A stretch of DNA of 60,317 bases from the NCBI GenBank assembly GCA_027315115.1, contig DAHUYQ010000012.1, positions 1 through 60,317 of the forward strand, written 5' to 3'. This DNA is from Solirubrobacterales bacterium. GTDB taxonomy: Bacteria > Actinomycetota > Thermoleophilia > Solirubrobacterales > Solirubrobacteraceae. How positions within the stretch are numbered: position 1 is the stretch's first letter; each line of letters opens with the position of its first letter. Shown piece by piece: positions 1 to 8,370 of the stretch. The position numbers were made by a program, and so were the translations under genes. The notes under the pieces were generated by a model that was given only the letters and a program-made list of their open reading frames with translations, made no database searches and was not told where the DNA came from.

Positions 1-294
1 TTCGGCGCCACGGTCTATCAGGACAGCGCGATCAAGGTCTCCCAGGCTTCCGGCGCCACCATCGCATCCGCGGCCCGCGCCCGACGGCGCCGGCGACGGC
101 GAGCCCACCCCAAGCTCGTGTTCGTGGTCCGCTATCGCCACGGCCTGGGTCAGGCGCGCCGTGACTTCCGCGCGTTCCTGCGCGCCTACCACTATGCGGC
201 TCCCGGGCGGCTGTACAAGGTGCGCTACGTCCAGTCGAGACCGCGGCGCCACCGGCACCGACCGCACGGACACCGGCACCACCGCCGGCGGTAG
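1..294 (+). CDS. C-terminal end of an unrecognised protein (5' end outside window)
   Basis: Reading from base 1 there is an open frame of 97 codons ending in TAG at 292-294. The visible part has an Ala-rich stretch, a run of seven arginines near residues 29-36, a short hydrophobic strand (KLVFVVRYRHG), a globular-looking segment, and a His/Arg-rich tail made largely of RHRH and HGHRHH repeats. Nothing identifies a family. The basic tail might bind nucleic acid, polyphosphate or metal, but that is a guess. It ends just before an 80-nt GC-rich gap containing a short direct repeat and then the convergent PPOX gene. Confidence 0.45.
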   Translation, partial: FGATVYQDSAIKVSQASGATIASAARARRRRRRRAHPKLVFVVRYRHGLGQARRDFRAFLRAYHYAAPGRLYKVRYVQSRPRRHRHRPHGHRHHRRR

Positions 295-330
295 GGGTCG
301 CCGGGTGGCCGGCGGTAGGGGTCCCGCCGG
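284..330. repeat. short imperfect direct repeat, about 24 bp, two copies
   Basis: A block beginning GCCGGCGGTAGGGGTC and continuing into a GCCGGGTGG element occurs twice in tandem. The first copy supplies the TAG stop of the upstream partial gene. The repeat lies between convergent genes. No stem long enough to call a terminator was seen. Confidence 0.5.
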
Positions 331-371
331 GTGGCGTCACCCGGCAGCCGGCGCCGGCCGTCAGCCGGCCG

Positions 372-794
372 TCAGGCCGGGCTGTAGTCCGAGGCCTCTG
401 AGAGCACGCCGTACGTGTTCCAGCGATCGATCTCGACGAGCATGCTGACGCAGGGCTCGCGCTCGGGCCACGGCTCGCCCATGTAGCGCATCGAAAGCTG
501 GTTCATCACGTCCATCTCCGGGTCGTCCCACATCTTCACGATCGGGCCTGAGATCGACACGTGCTGGTAGGGGTCTTCGCCCAGCATCGTCAGCGCCACG
601 TGCGGGTTCTGGCGGATGTTCGGCAGCCGGTGGGCGTTCGCGTAGACGGTGATCAGGATCCGGCCGTCCTGGAGGCCGTACCAGCAGGCGGTCGTTGCCG
701 GGGTACCGTCGCGACGCACCGTCGCAAGCACTGCAACCCGGGGCTGCTCGAGCAGCTCCCGGACAGCGGCAGGAAGTTCTTCGAGCAGGGGCAT
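372..794 (-). CDS. PPOX-class (pyridoxamine 5'-phosphate oxidase-like) flavin/F420-binding protein
   Basis: This 140-residue protein has the usual length of the split-barrel PPOX family. The N-terminal segment (residues 17-50: VAVLATVRRDGTPATTACWYG, then ILITVYANAHRLPNIRQNPHVAL) is the typical pattern of the F420- or FMN-dependent class that reduces quinones and other small substrates. The C-terminus (MRYMGEPWPE) also fits. It lies 15 nt downstream of the ArsR-type gene on the same strand, so the two are probably cotranscribed. That would place this oxidoreductase in the redox regulon described for the neighbouring genes. The exact cofactor cannot be decided from sequence alone. Confidence 0.75.
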   Translation of the reverse strand: MPLLEELPAAVRELLEQPRVAVLATVRRDGTPATTACWYGLQDGRILITVYANAHRLPNIRQNPHVALTMLGEDPYQHVSISGPIVKMWDDPEMDVMNQLSMRYMGEPWPEREPCVSMLVEIDRWNTYGVLSEASDYSPA

Positions 795-809
795 AGCCCG
801 CGACTTATA

Positions 810-1157
810 TCAGGACGCCTGAAGGATCGTCTCGAGTTCCGCGACCTGCCGGCGGACACCGCCGCAGACCTGCTCGCAGAGCTCGAACACCGTGGGGTCG
901 CTGATCGCGTAGCGGGCGTGGGTGCCCTGCTTGGTGCGGGTCACCATCCCGGCGGAGTGGAGGATGCCGAGGTGCTTGGAGACGTTCTGCTGCGTGGCCC
1001 CGAGCGATTCCTGGAGCTCGGAGACGGTCGCGTCACCGTCCCGCAGCCGATCGAGCAGCTTGATCCGCATCGGCTCGCCCAGCACCCGGAAGCGTTGCGC
1101 GACGAGCTCGATGAGCGGTTCGGGCAGCGGATGCTGGAGGGTCACGGGGCGACTCAC
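810..1157 (-). CDS. ArsR/SmtB-family winged-helix transcriptional repressor
   Basis: This is a compact HTH_5 protein of about 115 residues. The core reads FRVLGEPMRIKLLDRL, followed by the recognition region ATQQNVSKHLGILHSAGMV and the wing TKQGTHARYAI, all typical of ArsR proteins. A C-terminal helix carries two cysteines four residues apart (LCEQVCGG), a plausible thiol or metal sensor. The second cysteine of BigR/SqrR, in helix 2, is absent. The start is uncertain: TTG at 1181 would run into the operator, so the GTG at 1157 is preferred. The gene is divergent from the thioredoxin operon and probably cotranscribed with the PPOX gene. A matching motif before the SQR-like gene suggests it is a sulfide/persulfide repressor of the YgaV/BigR kind (inference). 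Confidence 0.85.
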   Translation of the reverse strand: MSRPVTLQHPLPEPLIELVAQRFRVLGEPMRIKLLDRLRDGDATVSELQESLGATQQNVSKHLGILHSAGMVTRTKQGTHARYAISDPTVFELCEQVCGGVRRQVAELETILQAS

Positions 1158-1173
1158 GGCATTCCACGCTAGC

Positions 1174-1189
1174 ACAAGCAATCAGTTGT
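1174..1189. promoter_or_regulatory. candidate ArsR-type operator, copy 1 (upstream of arsR)
   Basis: The 16-mer ACAAGCAATCAGTTGT has inverted ends ACAA-N8-TTGT and is followed by G-A-G. It sits immediately in front of the preferred arsR start, where an autoregulatory repressor would bind. The same layout recurs at 1231-1246 (one mismatch in the left end) and 48728-48743. Confidence 0.5.
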
Positions 1190-1230
1190 GAGGTTGCACG
1201 CTCGTGGAGGAGCTGCTACATTGCCACTCC

Positions 1231-1246
1231 ACCACCGTACAGTTGT
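1231..1246. promoter_or_regulatory. candidate ArsR-type operator, copy 2 (thioredoxin operon)
   Basis: ACCACCGTACAGTTGT lies about 37 bp before the thioredoxin ATG. It matches the ACAA-N8-TTGT layout with one change in the left end. Its right part, GT-N-CAGTTGTGTG, is nearly identical to the site in front of the SQR-like gene at 48728. Confidence 0.5.
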
Positions 1247-1282
1247 GTGGCTGTTGGCTGGCCGCACCCCAAGGAGATTCCG

Positions 1283-1714
1283 ATGTCCCAGCAATCGTCA
1301 GTCCAACATCTCACGGTCGAGAGCTTCGACGACGCCGTCGCCGAAGGCCTCACGATCATCGACTTCTGGGCCGCCTGGTGTGGCCCCTGCCGCGCGATGG
1401 CGCCGCAGTTCGAGCGCGCCGCGCAGCTGCGGCCCGCCTACCGGTTCGCGAAGGTCGATGTCGACGCCGAGCCCGAGCTTGCCGCTCGGTACTCGATTCG
1501 CTCGATCCCGACGCTGATGGTGCTCCGCGACGGCGAGCCGATCGCGGCTCAGGCCGGCGCGATTGGAGCCGACCAGCTGGTCGACGCGCTTGACCGGATC
1601 GCCGGCGTGCCTGCCGCAGCCGTCGCAGCCGAGCGCGTCGCAGCCGAGCGCGTCGCAGCCGAGCGCGTCGCAGCGCAGCCGGTCGTCGCCGCGGCAGCCC
1701 AGGAGGCGGCATGA
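1283..1714 (+). CDS. thioredoxin with Ala/Val/Arg/Glu repeat tail
   Basis: This 143-residue protein has a complete thioredoxin domain (about residues 8-110). The active site is WCGPC in IDFWAAWCGPCRAMAP, and the cis-Pro segment is RSIPTLMVLRDGE. The ATG at 1283 follows AAGGAG at 1271-1276; an upstream in-frame ATG at 1247 has no such site. Residues from about 115 form a disordered tail with three exact copies of AAERV. The active-site block is almost the same as in the thioredoxin at 47071-47418, next to the SQR-like gene. It is the first gene of a five-gene operon and overlaps the next gene by ATGA. Likely role: cytoplasmic thiol reduction, including persulfides. Confidence 0.9.
   Translation: MSQQSSVQHLTVESFDDAVAEGLTIIDFWAAWCGPCRAMAPQFERAAQLRPAYRFAKVDVDAEPELAARYSIRSIPTLMVLRDGEPIAAQAGAIGADQLVDALDRIAGVPAAAVAAERVAAERVAAERVAAQPVVAAAAQEAA
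1625..1669 (+). repeat. 15-bp tandem repeat, 3 exact copies, inside the thioredoxin gene
   Basis: Three identical copies of GCAGCCGAGCGCGTC, with degenerate partial copies on both sides, encode AAERV repeats in the C-terminal tail. The period keeps the reading frame. Confidence 0.95.
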
Positions 1715-1977
1715 CGCGCGCGTCCAGCCGCTGGCCGCTTGAGCGCGTGCTGTTCGCGCTCGCCGGCACCATCACGCTGCTCTCGGCCGCGCTCGCGGCC
1801 TCGGTCTCCAAGTGGTTTCTGCTGCTGACGGCGTTCGTCGGCGTCAACCAGTGGATGTTCGCCACCGCCGGGGCCTGCCCGGCAGCGATCGTGCTTCGCC
1901 GGGCGTGCAGGCTGCGCTCGGCACTTGACGAGCAGCGGGCCGTGCCGGCGCCGGTGCAGGAGGTGGCGGCTCGATGA
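1711..1977 (+). CDS. DUF2892 (YgaP transmembrane-domain-like) small membrane protein
   Basis: This 88-residue protein has two hydrophobic segments, about residues 10-32 and 35-55, with the family signature WFLLLTAFVGVNQWMFATAGACPAAIVLRR. The conserved GxCPA motif near the end of the second helix is present (ACPA). DUF2892 is the membrane domain of E. coli YgaP, where it is joined to a rhodanese domain and lies next to the ArsR-family gene ygaV. Here it is free-standing beside an ArsR gene and a thioredoxin. It overlaps both neighbours by ATGA, so translation is coupled. Likely role: membrane part of a sulfur-handling system (inference from family and neighbours). Confidence 0.8.
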   Translation: MTRASSRWPLERVLFALAGTITLLSAALAASVSKWFLLLTAFVGVNQWMFATAGACPAAIVLRRACRLRSALDEQRAVPAPVQEVAAR

Positions 1978-4148
1978 GCGCTGTAACCGAGATTCAACCT
2001 GTCGGCGCGCCCTCGCCCGCCACTGACGACTACCCGCACGCCGTCAACGTCGGCCCGATCGGCCGCCTCGGCCGCTGGACCGCGACCCACTTCCGGGCCG
2101 TCCTGGTGGGCTGGCTGGTGGTCGCGATCGGCCTGGGCGTCTTCGCACCTCAGGTGGAGACAGCGCTGTCGGGAGCCGGCTGGGAGACCAGCGGCTCGCA
2201 GTCCGTGCAGGCGCGGCAGCTGATCAACAAGGACTTCCACGGGCTGTCCAGCTACGCGCTGATGACGGTCCTCTACTCGCCCAGCCAGACCGTCAACGAC
2301 CCGGCCTTCAAGGCGACGATCTCCAATGTGGAGCGTACGCTGCAGGCCAGCAGTGCCGTGCGCTCCGTCGTCGCGCCCTCTCCGGGCGTGTCGATCTCAC
2401 GCGACGGTCACACGGCGATCGTGCAGGCGGGAGCCGCCCGCAGCTCCAACGGGATGGTCAAGGCGGCCGACTCGCTCAAGGGCAAGCTCGCGGCGCTCTC
2501 CGGCCACGGAGTCCAGGTGCACCTCACGGGGGCGTCTGGGATGTGGTCTGACTTCAACGCCGCCAACCGCTCGGCGATGATGAAGTCGGAAGTGATCTCA
2601 TGGCCGGTGACGCTCGGGATCCTGTTGCTGGCGTTCGGCTCGCTGGTCGCGGCCGGGCTGCCACTGATGCTGACGATGCTGGGCCTCGCGTCCGCCGCCG
2701 GGCTGCTGTACCTCGGCACGAAGGTGATGCCGATCTCGATCTGGGCGATGAACTTCGCGCTGATGTTCGCGCTCGCGCTCGGGATCGACTACGCGCTGTT
2801 CATCGTCTACCGCTTCCGCGGGGCGCTCTTCGGCTCCAATATGGACCCGGTGGAGGCCACCGCGATCACGATGGACACGGCAGGCAAGGCGGTTCTCTTC
2901 AGCGGCTTCACGGTGCTGATCTCGCTGACCGCGGTGATGCTCGTGCCGAGCCCCGCCTTCCGCAGCATGAGCCTCGGGATCATGCTGGCGGTGATCTTCG
3001 TGCTGGCCGCGACGCTCACATTGCTGCCCGCCGTGCTCGGCCGGATCGGCCACAAGGTCGACAAACTGGCGCTGCCATGGGCTCACTCCGGCGAGCACCG
3101 CTCCGCGCGGTTCGCCGCCTGGGGAGAGCGGCTCTGGCGCCGCCCTGCGCTCTACGGGCTCCCGGCGCTGGCCCTGCTGCTCGCGCTCGCCTTCCCGGTC
3201 ACGCAGCTTCGCACCTCGATGCCCTCGATCAAGGTCGTGCCGAGCGGCGACTCCTCGCGCGTCGGCTACGACCAGGTACAGGCGGCGATGGGGCCAGGCG
3301 CAACCGGCCCGCTGCAGATCGTCACGCCCGCCGCCAAGGCTGGCGATGTGGCGCGCGTGGCGGCCGCCGACCCCGGCATCGCGCAGGTGGGCCCGGCGCA
3401 GCCCGGCGGTCAAGGGCTGGCGCTGCTGACGGCGATCCCGCGCCAGGACCCCTCCAACCCCGCGGTGGGCGCGACGATCGCGCGGCTGCGCGGCGAGCTG
3501 CCGGCGACCGCGAAGGTGGGCGGCGCGGTCGCCGAAAACTACGACCTGCAGAAGCTGCTGACCGCCAAGACCTGGCTGGTGATGGGCGTGGTGATCGCGC
3601 TCGGCTTCCTGCTCCTGCTGCTCGCCCTGCAGGCGCCGCTGATCGCGGCGGCAGGCGTGCTGACCAGCCTGCTGGCCACAGGCGCTGCCTTCGGCGTGGC
3701 CAAGTGGGTCTTCCAGGACGGCGTCCTGCACTCGCTGCTCGGCTTCCAGCCACAGGGGTTCCTGGACGCCTGGGGGCCGGTGTTCTTCTTCGCGATGATC
3801 TTCGCGATCTCGATGGACTACACCGTGTTCCTGCTCTCCAGCGCAAAGGAGCACTGGGATCGCAGCCACGACCCGCGCGAGGCGATGGTCGGCGGCGTGG
3901 CGCACTCGGGACGAGTGATCTTCGCCGCCGCGGCGGTGATGGTCGCGGTGTTCTTCACGTTCGCGCTCTCGGGCCCGCTGCCGCCCAAGGAGATGGGAAT
4001 CATCCTCGGCGTGGCGGTGCTGCTCGACGCGATGCTCGTGCGCCTGCTGCTCGTCCCGGTGCTGCTGCGGTTGATGGGACGCCACGCCTGGTATCTGCCA
4101 CGATGGGCGCGCAGGGTGCTGCCCGACGTGAGGTTCGGGCACTCATGA
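1974..4148 (+). CDS. MMPL-family RND transporter
   Basis: This 724-residue protein has the two-fold MMPL layout. There is a first membrane helix at about 43-63, an extracytoplasmic domain to about 190, and a helix bundle to about 390 that contains GIDYALFIVYRFRG. A second soluble domain follows, then a second bundle with ISMDYTVFLLSSAKE near residue 610. The paired DYAL/DYTV positions match the proton-relay Asp-Tyr pairs of MmpL proteins. The usual substrates are lipids or hydrophobic small molecules. It lies within an ArsR-linked redox operon, between DUF2892 and a glutaredoxin-like gene, with ATGA overlaps on both sides. Its substrate may therefore be a sulfur or redox-active lipid compound, but this is inference. 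Confidence 0.9.
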   Translation: MSAVTEIQPVGAPSPATDDYPHAVNVGPIGRLGRWTATHFRAVLVGWLVVAIGLGVFAPQVETALSGAGWETSGSQSVQARQLINKDFHGLSSYALMTVLYSPSQTVNDPAFKATISNVERTLQASSAVRSVVAPSPGVSISRDGHTAIVQAGAARSSNGMVKAADSLKGKLAALSGHGVQVHLTGASGMWSDFNAANRSAMMKSEVISWPVTLGILLLAFGSLVAAGLPLMLTMLGLASAAGLLYLGTKVMPISIWAMNFALMFALALGIDYALFIVYRFRGALFGSNMDPVEATAITMDTAGKAVLFSGFTVLISLTAVMLVPSPAFRSMSLGIMLAVIFVLAATLTLLPAVLGRIGHKVDKLALPWAHSGEHRSARFAAWGERLWRRPALYGLPALALLLALAFPVTQLRTSMPSIKVVPSGDSSRVGYDQVQAAMGPGATGPLQIVTPAAKAGDVARVAAADPGIAQVGPAQPGGQGLALLTAIPRQDPSNPAVGATIARLRGELPATAKVGGAVAENYDLQKLLTAKTWLVMGVVIALGFLLLLLALQAPLIAAAGVLTSLLATGAAFGVAKWVFQDGVLHSLLGFQPQGFLDAWGPVFFFAMIFAISMDYTVFLLSSAKEHWDRSHDPREAMVGGVAHSGRVIFAAAAVMVAVFFTFALSGPLPPKEMGIILGVAVLLDAMLVRLLLVPVLLRLMGRHAWYLPRWARRVLPDVRFGHS

Positions 4149-4495
4149 GCGCGAGCCCGCAGCGACCCGAGGGCTTGGAGCTCTGGCAGGCCGAGTGGTG
4201 TCCGTCCTCGCAGCGCGTGCGGCAGCGGCTCACCGAGCTCGGGCTCTGCTTCCTGACCCGCCAGGTTTCGGCCGAGCGGGAGGGCAGAGACGAGCTGCAG
4301 GCGCTGTGCGAGACCCGCACGATCCCGGTTCTGGTCGACGGCGGGAAGGCGATCGCCGGCGAAGAGGCGATCCTTGCATACCTGGACACCTTCCAGGAGC
4401 CGCCCGGGGCGCAGGCACATCGCGAGAAGGCGCAGAAGGTCAAGCAAAAGCAATTGGAGGAAGCATGCCGCAAGTTGGACGCAGCTACACATTGA
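4145..4495 (+). CDS. glutaredoxin / GST N-terminal-domain-like protein
   Basis: This 116-residue protein has a thioredoxin-fold pattern. A first strand and helix LELWQAEWCPSSQRVRQRL place a CPSS motif where glutaredoxins have CPYC. A cis-Pro strand TIPVLVDGGKAIAGEEAILAYLD matches the GST_N/glutaredoxin ending. The charged tail (KAQKVKQKQLEEACRK) looks helical. With a single active-site cysteine it resembles monothiol glutaredoxins, which act on glutathione- or mycothiol-type adducts or iron-sulfur clusters. The ATG overlaps the MMPL stop (ATGA), and its own 3' end overlaps the DUF302 gene by 31 nt, so the operon is tightly coupled. Confidence 0.75.
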   Translation: MSASPQRPEGLELWQAEWCPSSQRVRQRLTELGLCFLTRQVSAEREGRDELQALCETRTIPVLVDGGKAIAGEEAILAYLDTFQEPPGAQAHREKAQKVKQKQLEEACRKLDAATH

Positions 4496-4872
4496 GCACG
4501 ACGACATCGCTCCCGTTCGCGGACGCGGTGAGCCGCGTGCGTGAGGAGCTTGCGCAGGAGGGCTTCGGCGTCCTCTGCGAGATAGACGTGCAGGCGACGC
4601 TCAAGCAGAAGCTCGACGTGGATCGCGAGCCCTACCTGATCCTCGGCGCCTGCAACCCCTCGCTGGCGCATCGGGCGCTGGAGGCCGAGGTGGAGCTGGG
4701 CGCGCTGCTGCCGTGCAACGTGGTCGTCTACGAGCGCGACGGGCAGACGCACATCGCGGCGATCGACGCGCAGCGGATGCTCTCGATCGTCGAGAACGAG
4801 AGCCTCGCACCGGTCGCCGTGGAGGTGCGTGAGCGTCTGAGCGCCGTCGTCGAGCGCGCGAGCAAGCCCTGA
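4465..4872 (+). CDS. DUF302 domain protein
   Basis: This is a 135-residue single-domain protein. It shows the DUF302 pattern: an N-terminal segment in which a small effector-like module folds (SLPFADAVSRVREELAQEGFGVLCEIDVQATLKQKLD), then PYLILGACNPSLAHRALEAEVELGALLPCNVVVYE. The ATG at 4465 follows GGAGG at 4456-4460, inside the end of the previous gene. The biochemical function of DUF302 is not established; it is often seen near redox and sulfur genes. It is the last gene of the thioredoxin operon, and a strong hairpin follows at 4881-4908. Confidence 0.8.
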   Translation: MPQVGRSYTLSTTTSLPFADAVSRVREELAQEGFGVLCEIDVQATLKQKLDVDREPYLILGACNPSLAHRALEAEVELGALLPCNVVVYERDGQTHIAAIDAQRMLSIVENESLAPVAVEVRERLSAVVERASKP

Positions 4873-4880
4873 GCGGCGGA

Positions 4881-4908
4881 CCTGACCCCGCCGCGCGACG
4901 GGGTCAGG
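4881..4908. terminator. strong hairpin between convergent genes
   Basis: A perfect 10-bp stem (CCTGACCCCG / CGGGGTCAGG) with an 8-nt loop lies 9 nt after the DUF302 stop and 28 nt before the end of the convergent lipase gene. There is no U-tract, as is common in high-GC actinobacterial terminators. Confidence 0.65.
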
Positions 4909-4936
4909 ACCACCATGGGCGCGGACGCCGGATCTC

Positions 4937-5905
4937 CTAGATCCCCTGCCCGTAGTTGGTGCAGGTGGCTTTGAACGACGCGTTGGGGCTCGAGCTGAGC
5001 TGGTTGAGCACGTTCTGCAGCGCAGGCGAGTCGTCGAACATGCCGATGTGAGCGACCGGATCGCTTGGGCACTGACTCTGGATCGTGATGTCGGTGACGT
5101 TCGATCCGTGCAGGAACGCGTTCGTGTATGGCGTGACCACCTCGTCGTGGCTGGTCTCGATCACGACATAGCGCACTTCGGAGGAGAGCGGTTCGCCGGA
5201 GCCGAACAGCTTTTTCATGAACGCCGAGGCTTCCTCCTGTTCGGGCAGCGCGGGAGCGCCGAGGAATTCGAGCAGCCCTGTCGTGAATTCCGAGGCGAAC
5301 GGGAACACTTCGAGCAGTTCCGTGATTCCGCTCAGCGTCGTGCCGTGGTTGCTGGGCGCCAAGCCGATCAGCTCGTTCACCTTCGAGGCGCCGCCGAGAT
5401 ACTTGATGTAGTAGTTGGGCATCATCCCGCCCTGCGAGTGGCCCACCAGATCGACCTTCGAGGCGCCCGTCTTGGAGAGCACGTAGCTGACGAACGACTT
5501 CAGCTCTTCGGCCGAGCGTTCGATGTGGCCCAGCCCGTCGATCCGGCCTTCGGTGACGAGCCAGATCGGCAGCGAGGCGGCCGTTTCACCATAGTTGAGG
5601 GCGTACACGCAGTAGCCGTTGTTGGCCAGCAGCGGCGCCAGCGTCACCCAGTTGGAGCCCTCGTCCGCGAGCGTGGCGTGCACCAGCACCACCGGGTAAG
5701 GGTGCGCGCTGCTCGGTTTGCAGCCGTTGTTGGCGCCCGTCACAACTTCCGGCTCCCAAGTCTCGTGCCAGATCGCTTCGCCGAGCGCGGCGTCGCCGTA
5801 CGGCACCGAGTAGGTGGCGCTCGCGCCCGCCGGCAGCGCGACTGCCGCGAATGCCGTGACTGCCGCCGCCACCGCGGCGAGCATCGACCTCTTGACCCTT
5901 GGCAT
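4937..5905 (-). CDS. secreted triacylglycerol lipase / esterase (lipase class 2, alpha/beta hydrolase)
   Basis: This 322-residue protein starts with a clear Sec signal peptide (MPRVKRSMLAAVAAAV and a hydrophobic run, ending near ASATYS). The nucleophile elbow is GHSQGG at about residues 165-170. The oxyanion region is PVVLVHATL, and a C-terminal His lies in PVAHIGMFDD. Several cysteines suggest disulfides in the exported enzyme. The pattern fits Streptomyces/Bacillus EstA-LipA-type lipases. The ATG at 5905 is preferred because GGAAAGGGG precedes it by 7 nt; a TTG two codons upstream is possible. Codon use is somewhat richer in GAA/TTC-type codons than in neighbours. Confidence 0.88.
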   Translation of the reverse strand: MPRVKRSMLAAVAAAVTAFAAVALPAGASATYSVPYGDAALGEAIWHETWEPEVVTGANNGCKPSSAHPYPVVLVHATLADEGSNWVTLAPLLANNGYCVYALNYGETAASLPIWLVTEGRIDGLGHIERSAEELKSFVSYVLSKTGASKVDLVGHSQGGMMPNYYIKYLGGASKVNELIGLAPSNHGTTLSGITELLEVFPFASEFTTGLLEFLGAPALPEQEEASAFMKKLFGSGEPLSSEVRYVVIETSHDEVVTPYTNAFLHGSNVTDITIQSQCPSDPVAHIGMFDDSPALQNVLNQLSSSPNASFKATCTNYGQGI

Positions 5906-6053
5906 CGACAAACCCCTTTCCTTTGCGTTTGGGCCGGATCGCGGCCCGCTTTCCGAAGACCGATCAGATCACGAGAGTGCGAACGGGTCAAACGAGAAGG
6001 AGACAGCGGGCGGCGCTCGTCCGCCAATCGCGCGATATAGGCTTGCCTCAACG

Positions 6054-6517
6054 ATGAGCGACCTTGCAGAGCATCCGCCCACGGGCGGCAGGCAATCCCT
6101 GCGCGACCCCGAGCGCCAGCACGACGGGCTGGGCATCGACGGCGTCTCCGGCTTCATGGGCTTCCGCTGGGAGGACCCGAACACGATCTGGCTGACGATC
6201 AGACCGGAGCTGATCAACGCGGGCGGCCTGCTCTCCGGCGTGGTCACCTATGCGCTCGTCGACTACTGCATGGGCTCCACGCTGTGGGCGCAGACCAGCG
6301 AACAGGAGCGGATCGCGACGATCAGCATCTCGATCAACTACATCCAGACGGCGACCGAGGGGCAGATCGTCTGCCGCACGCAACTGGACAGGCGCAACCG
6401 CAGCAACGCGGTGATGCGCAGCGAGGTGCACCACGAGGATGGGCGGCCGCTGGTGACCGCGATCGGCAGCTACGCGATCTTCATCCCGCGCGGCCTGCGC
6501 GAGCCCGCGCAGAGCTG

Positions 6518-6518
<1 letters not shown>
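6054..6518 (+). CDS. PaaI-type hotdog-fold thioesterase
   Basis: This 154-residue protein has the 4HBT/PaaI pattern, with LTIRPELINAGGLLSGVVTYALVDYCMGSTLW forming the central helix region. The NAGG-LSGG-like segment corresponds to the usual HxxG...G...D substrate-binding block, followed by the strand TISISINYIQTATEG. Members hydrolyse acyl- or aryl-CoA thioesters in the cytoplasm. The conserved N-terminal His found in many members is replaced by Asn (INAGG), as in some acyl-CoA thioesterases. The stop TGA shares one base with the thiD start (TGATG), so the pair is coupled. It is divergent from the lipase gene. Confidence 0.75.
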
Positions 6519-7333
<815 letters not shown>

Positions 7334-7414
7334 GCCGGGGCGCTTGCGAGATCGCCTGGATTGGCGCCGAAGCCGCTTTGCGAGCGCTGGCCGGTTTGCC
7401 ATAATCGGAGCACG

Positions 7415-7678
7415 ATGAGGCTACTGCGCATGAAGCCCGGTCATGGCGAGATCGTGCTCGCGGAGGGCGACGTGGAGGTGCCAGAGCAGGAGCGTGAGCT
7501 GATCGAGGCGTTCCGGGCAGAGCTCGACGCAGGCATGTGGGCAGCCGTGCCCACGAGCGATGCCGGCGGCAGGCGCGAGGCGGAGCTGGTCAAGCGCTGG
7601 CAGGACGTCCCCCGCGACGCGGAGCGGGTGATCTTCTTCCCCCGGGCGGCGGGGGGAGCGTTCCCGCGGGTGCGCTGA
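7415..7678 (+). CDS. small conserved-looking hypothetical protein
   Basis: This 87-residue cytosolic protein begins MRLLRMKPGHGEIVLAEGD. The ATG at 7415 follows a GGAG-like site at 7407-7410. It has a charged helical middle (EQERELIEAFRAELDAG) and a predicted strand ERVIFFPRAAGG near the end. I do not recognise a family. The segment VIFFPRAAGG loosely recalls small bacterial domains that bind partner proteins. It ends one base before the next gene, so the two are probably cotranscribed. Confidence 0.65.
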   Translation: MRLLRMKPGHGEIVLAEGDVEVPEQERELIEAFRAELDAGMWAAVPTSDAGGRREAELVKRWQDVPRDAERVIFFPRAAGGAFPRVR

Positions 7679-7679
7679 G

Positions 7680-8327
7680 GTGGCGCTGCCGCTTGGTGCC
7701 ACCGCGATCGTGCTCGCCGCGCTGGTGGGGCTGATCGCGCTGGAGCGCGTCCGTGAGGCGATCCGGCGGCGCGGCGGCCTGCTGCGACGGCGACGCGACC
7801 CTGTGGGCGCCGCCTACGACCCCGGCAGGGAGCTGCGCGCCGAGAACAAGGCGCGCGAGCTGCTGCGCTCCTGCGTCAACCAGGAGGAGTGGGAGATGTA
7901 CCGCGACCTCGGCCTCATCCGCGTCTGGGGAGCGCTCTCCGGTCGGCCGGGGCGCGAAGGCGAGTCGCGGACGCAGAGCCAGGCGGCCGCGCAGGCCGAC
8001 TACGCCTACCTGATCTATCCGCACCGGCCGATCGTCGCCTACCTGCCGCAGACCGGCACGCTGCTGAACGAGTACTGCGTCGCCTTCCCGGATCGCAGCG
8101 CCCCGTATGGCAGCACGCGCCTGCCCGCCTCCGACGACGTGCTGGCCAAGTGGATGGCGCTGCGCGCCGACGAGCGGCGTCTGATCTCCCAGGCAAACAT
8201 GCACCTGCCCGGCCGTCAGATCGATCCGCAGATGGTGCGGCGGGATCTGCGGCGGCTGGCCCGCTGGGAGCGCGAGCGGCTCGGGGTGCCGCGCCGCGCC
8301 GCCGCGCACACGCAACGCGCCGCCTGA
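7680..8327 (+). CDS. hypothetical membrane-anchored protein
   Basis: The 215-residue protein starts with GTG one base after the previous stop. One N-terminal membrane segment (about residues 5-20) is followed by a strongly basic stretch (ERVREAIRRRGGLLRRRRD), predicting a cytoplasmic C-terminal domain. That domain contains LLRSCVNQEEWEMYRDLGLIRVWG and YLIYPHRPIVAYLPQTGTLLNEYCVAFPD, which look like a small alpha/beta module. No family is recognised. Similar TM-plus-domain proteins seem frequent in Thermoleophilia, but that is recollection rather than evidence. Confidence 0.65.
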   Translation: MALPLGATAIVLAALVGLIALERVREAIRRRGGLLRRRRDPVGAAYDPGRELRAENKARELLRSCVNQEEWEMYRDLGLIRVWGALSGRPGREGESRTQSQAAAQADYAYLIYPHRPIVAYLPQTGTLLNEYCVAFPDRSAPYGSTRLPASDDVLAKWMALRADERRLISQANMHLPGRQIDPQMVRRDLRRLARWERERLGVPRRAAAHTQRAA

Positions 8328-8370
8328 TCCGGGGCGCCGCCCGCGAGGCCGCGCGCCGCGAGCCCGACCG

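Noticed and set aside
2598..4142. Long minus-strand frame opposite the MMPL gene
   Set aside because: Highly charged low-complexity translation (HRDQ-rich), the mark of a shadow of a GC-rich membrane-protein gene.
5912..6517. TPP riboswitch for thiD
   Set aside because: thiD is coupled to the upstream thioesterase by TGATG, and no THI-box pattern is seen before the pair.
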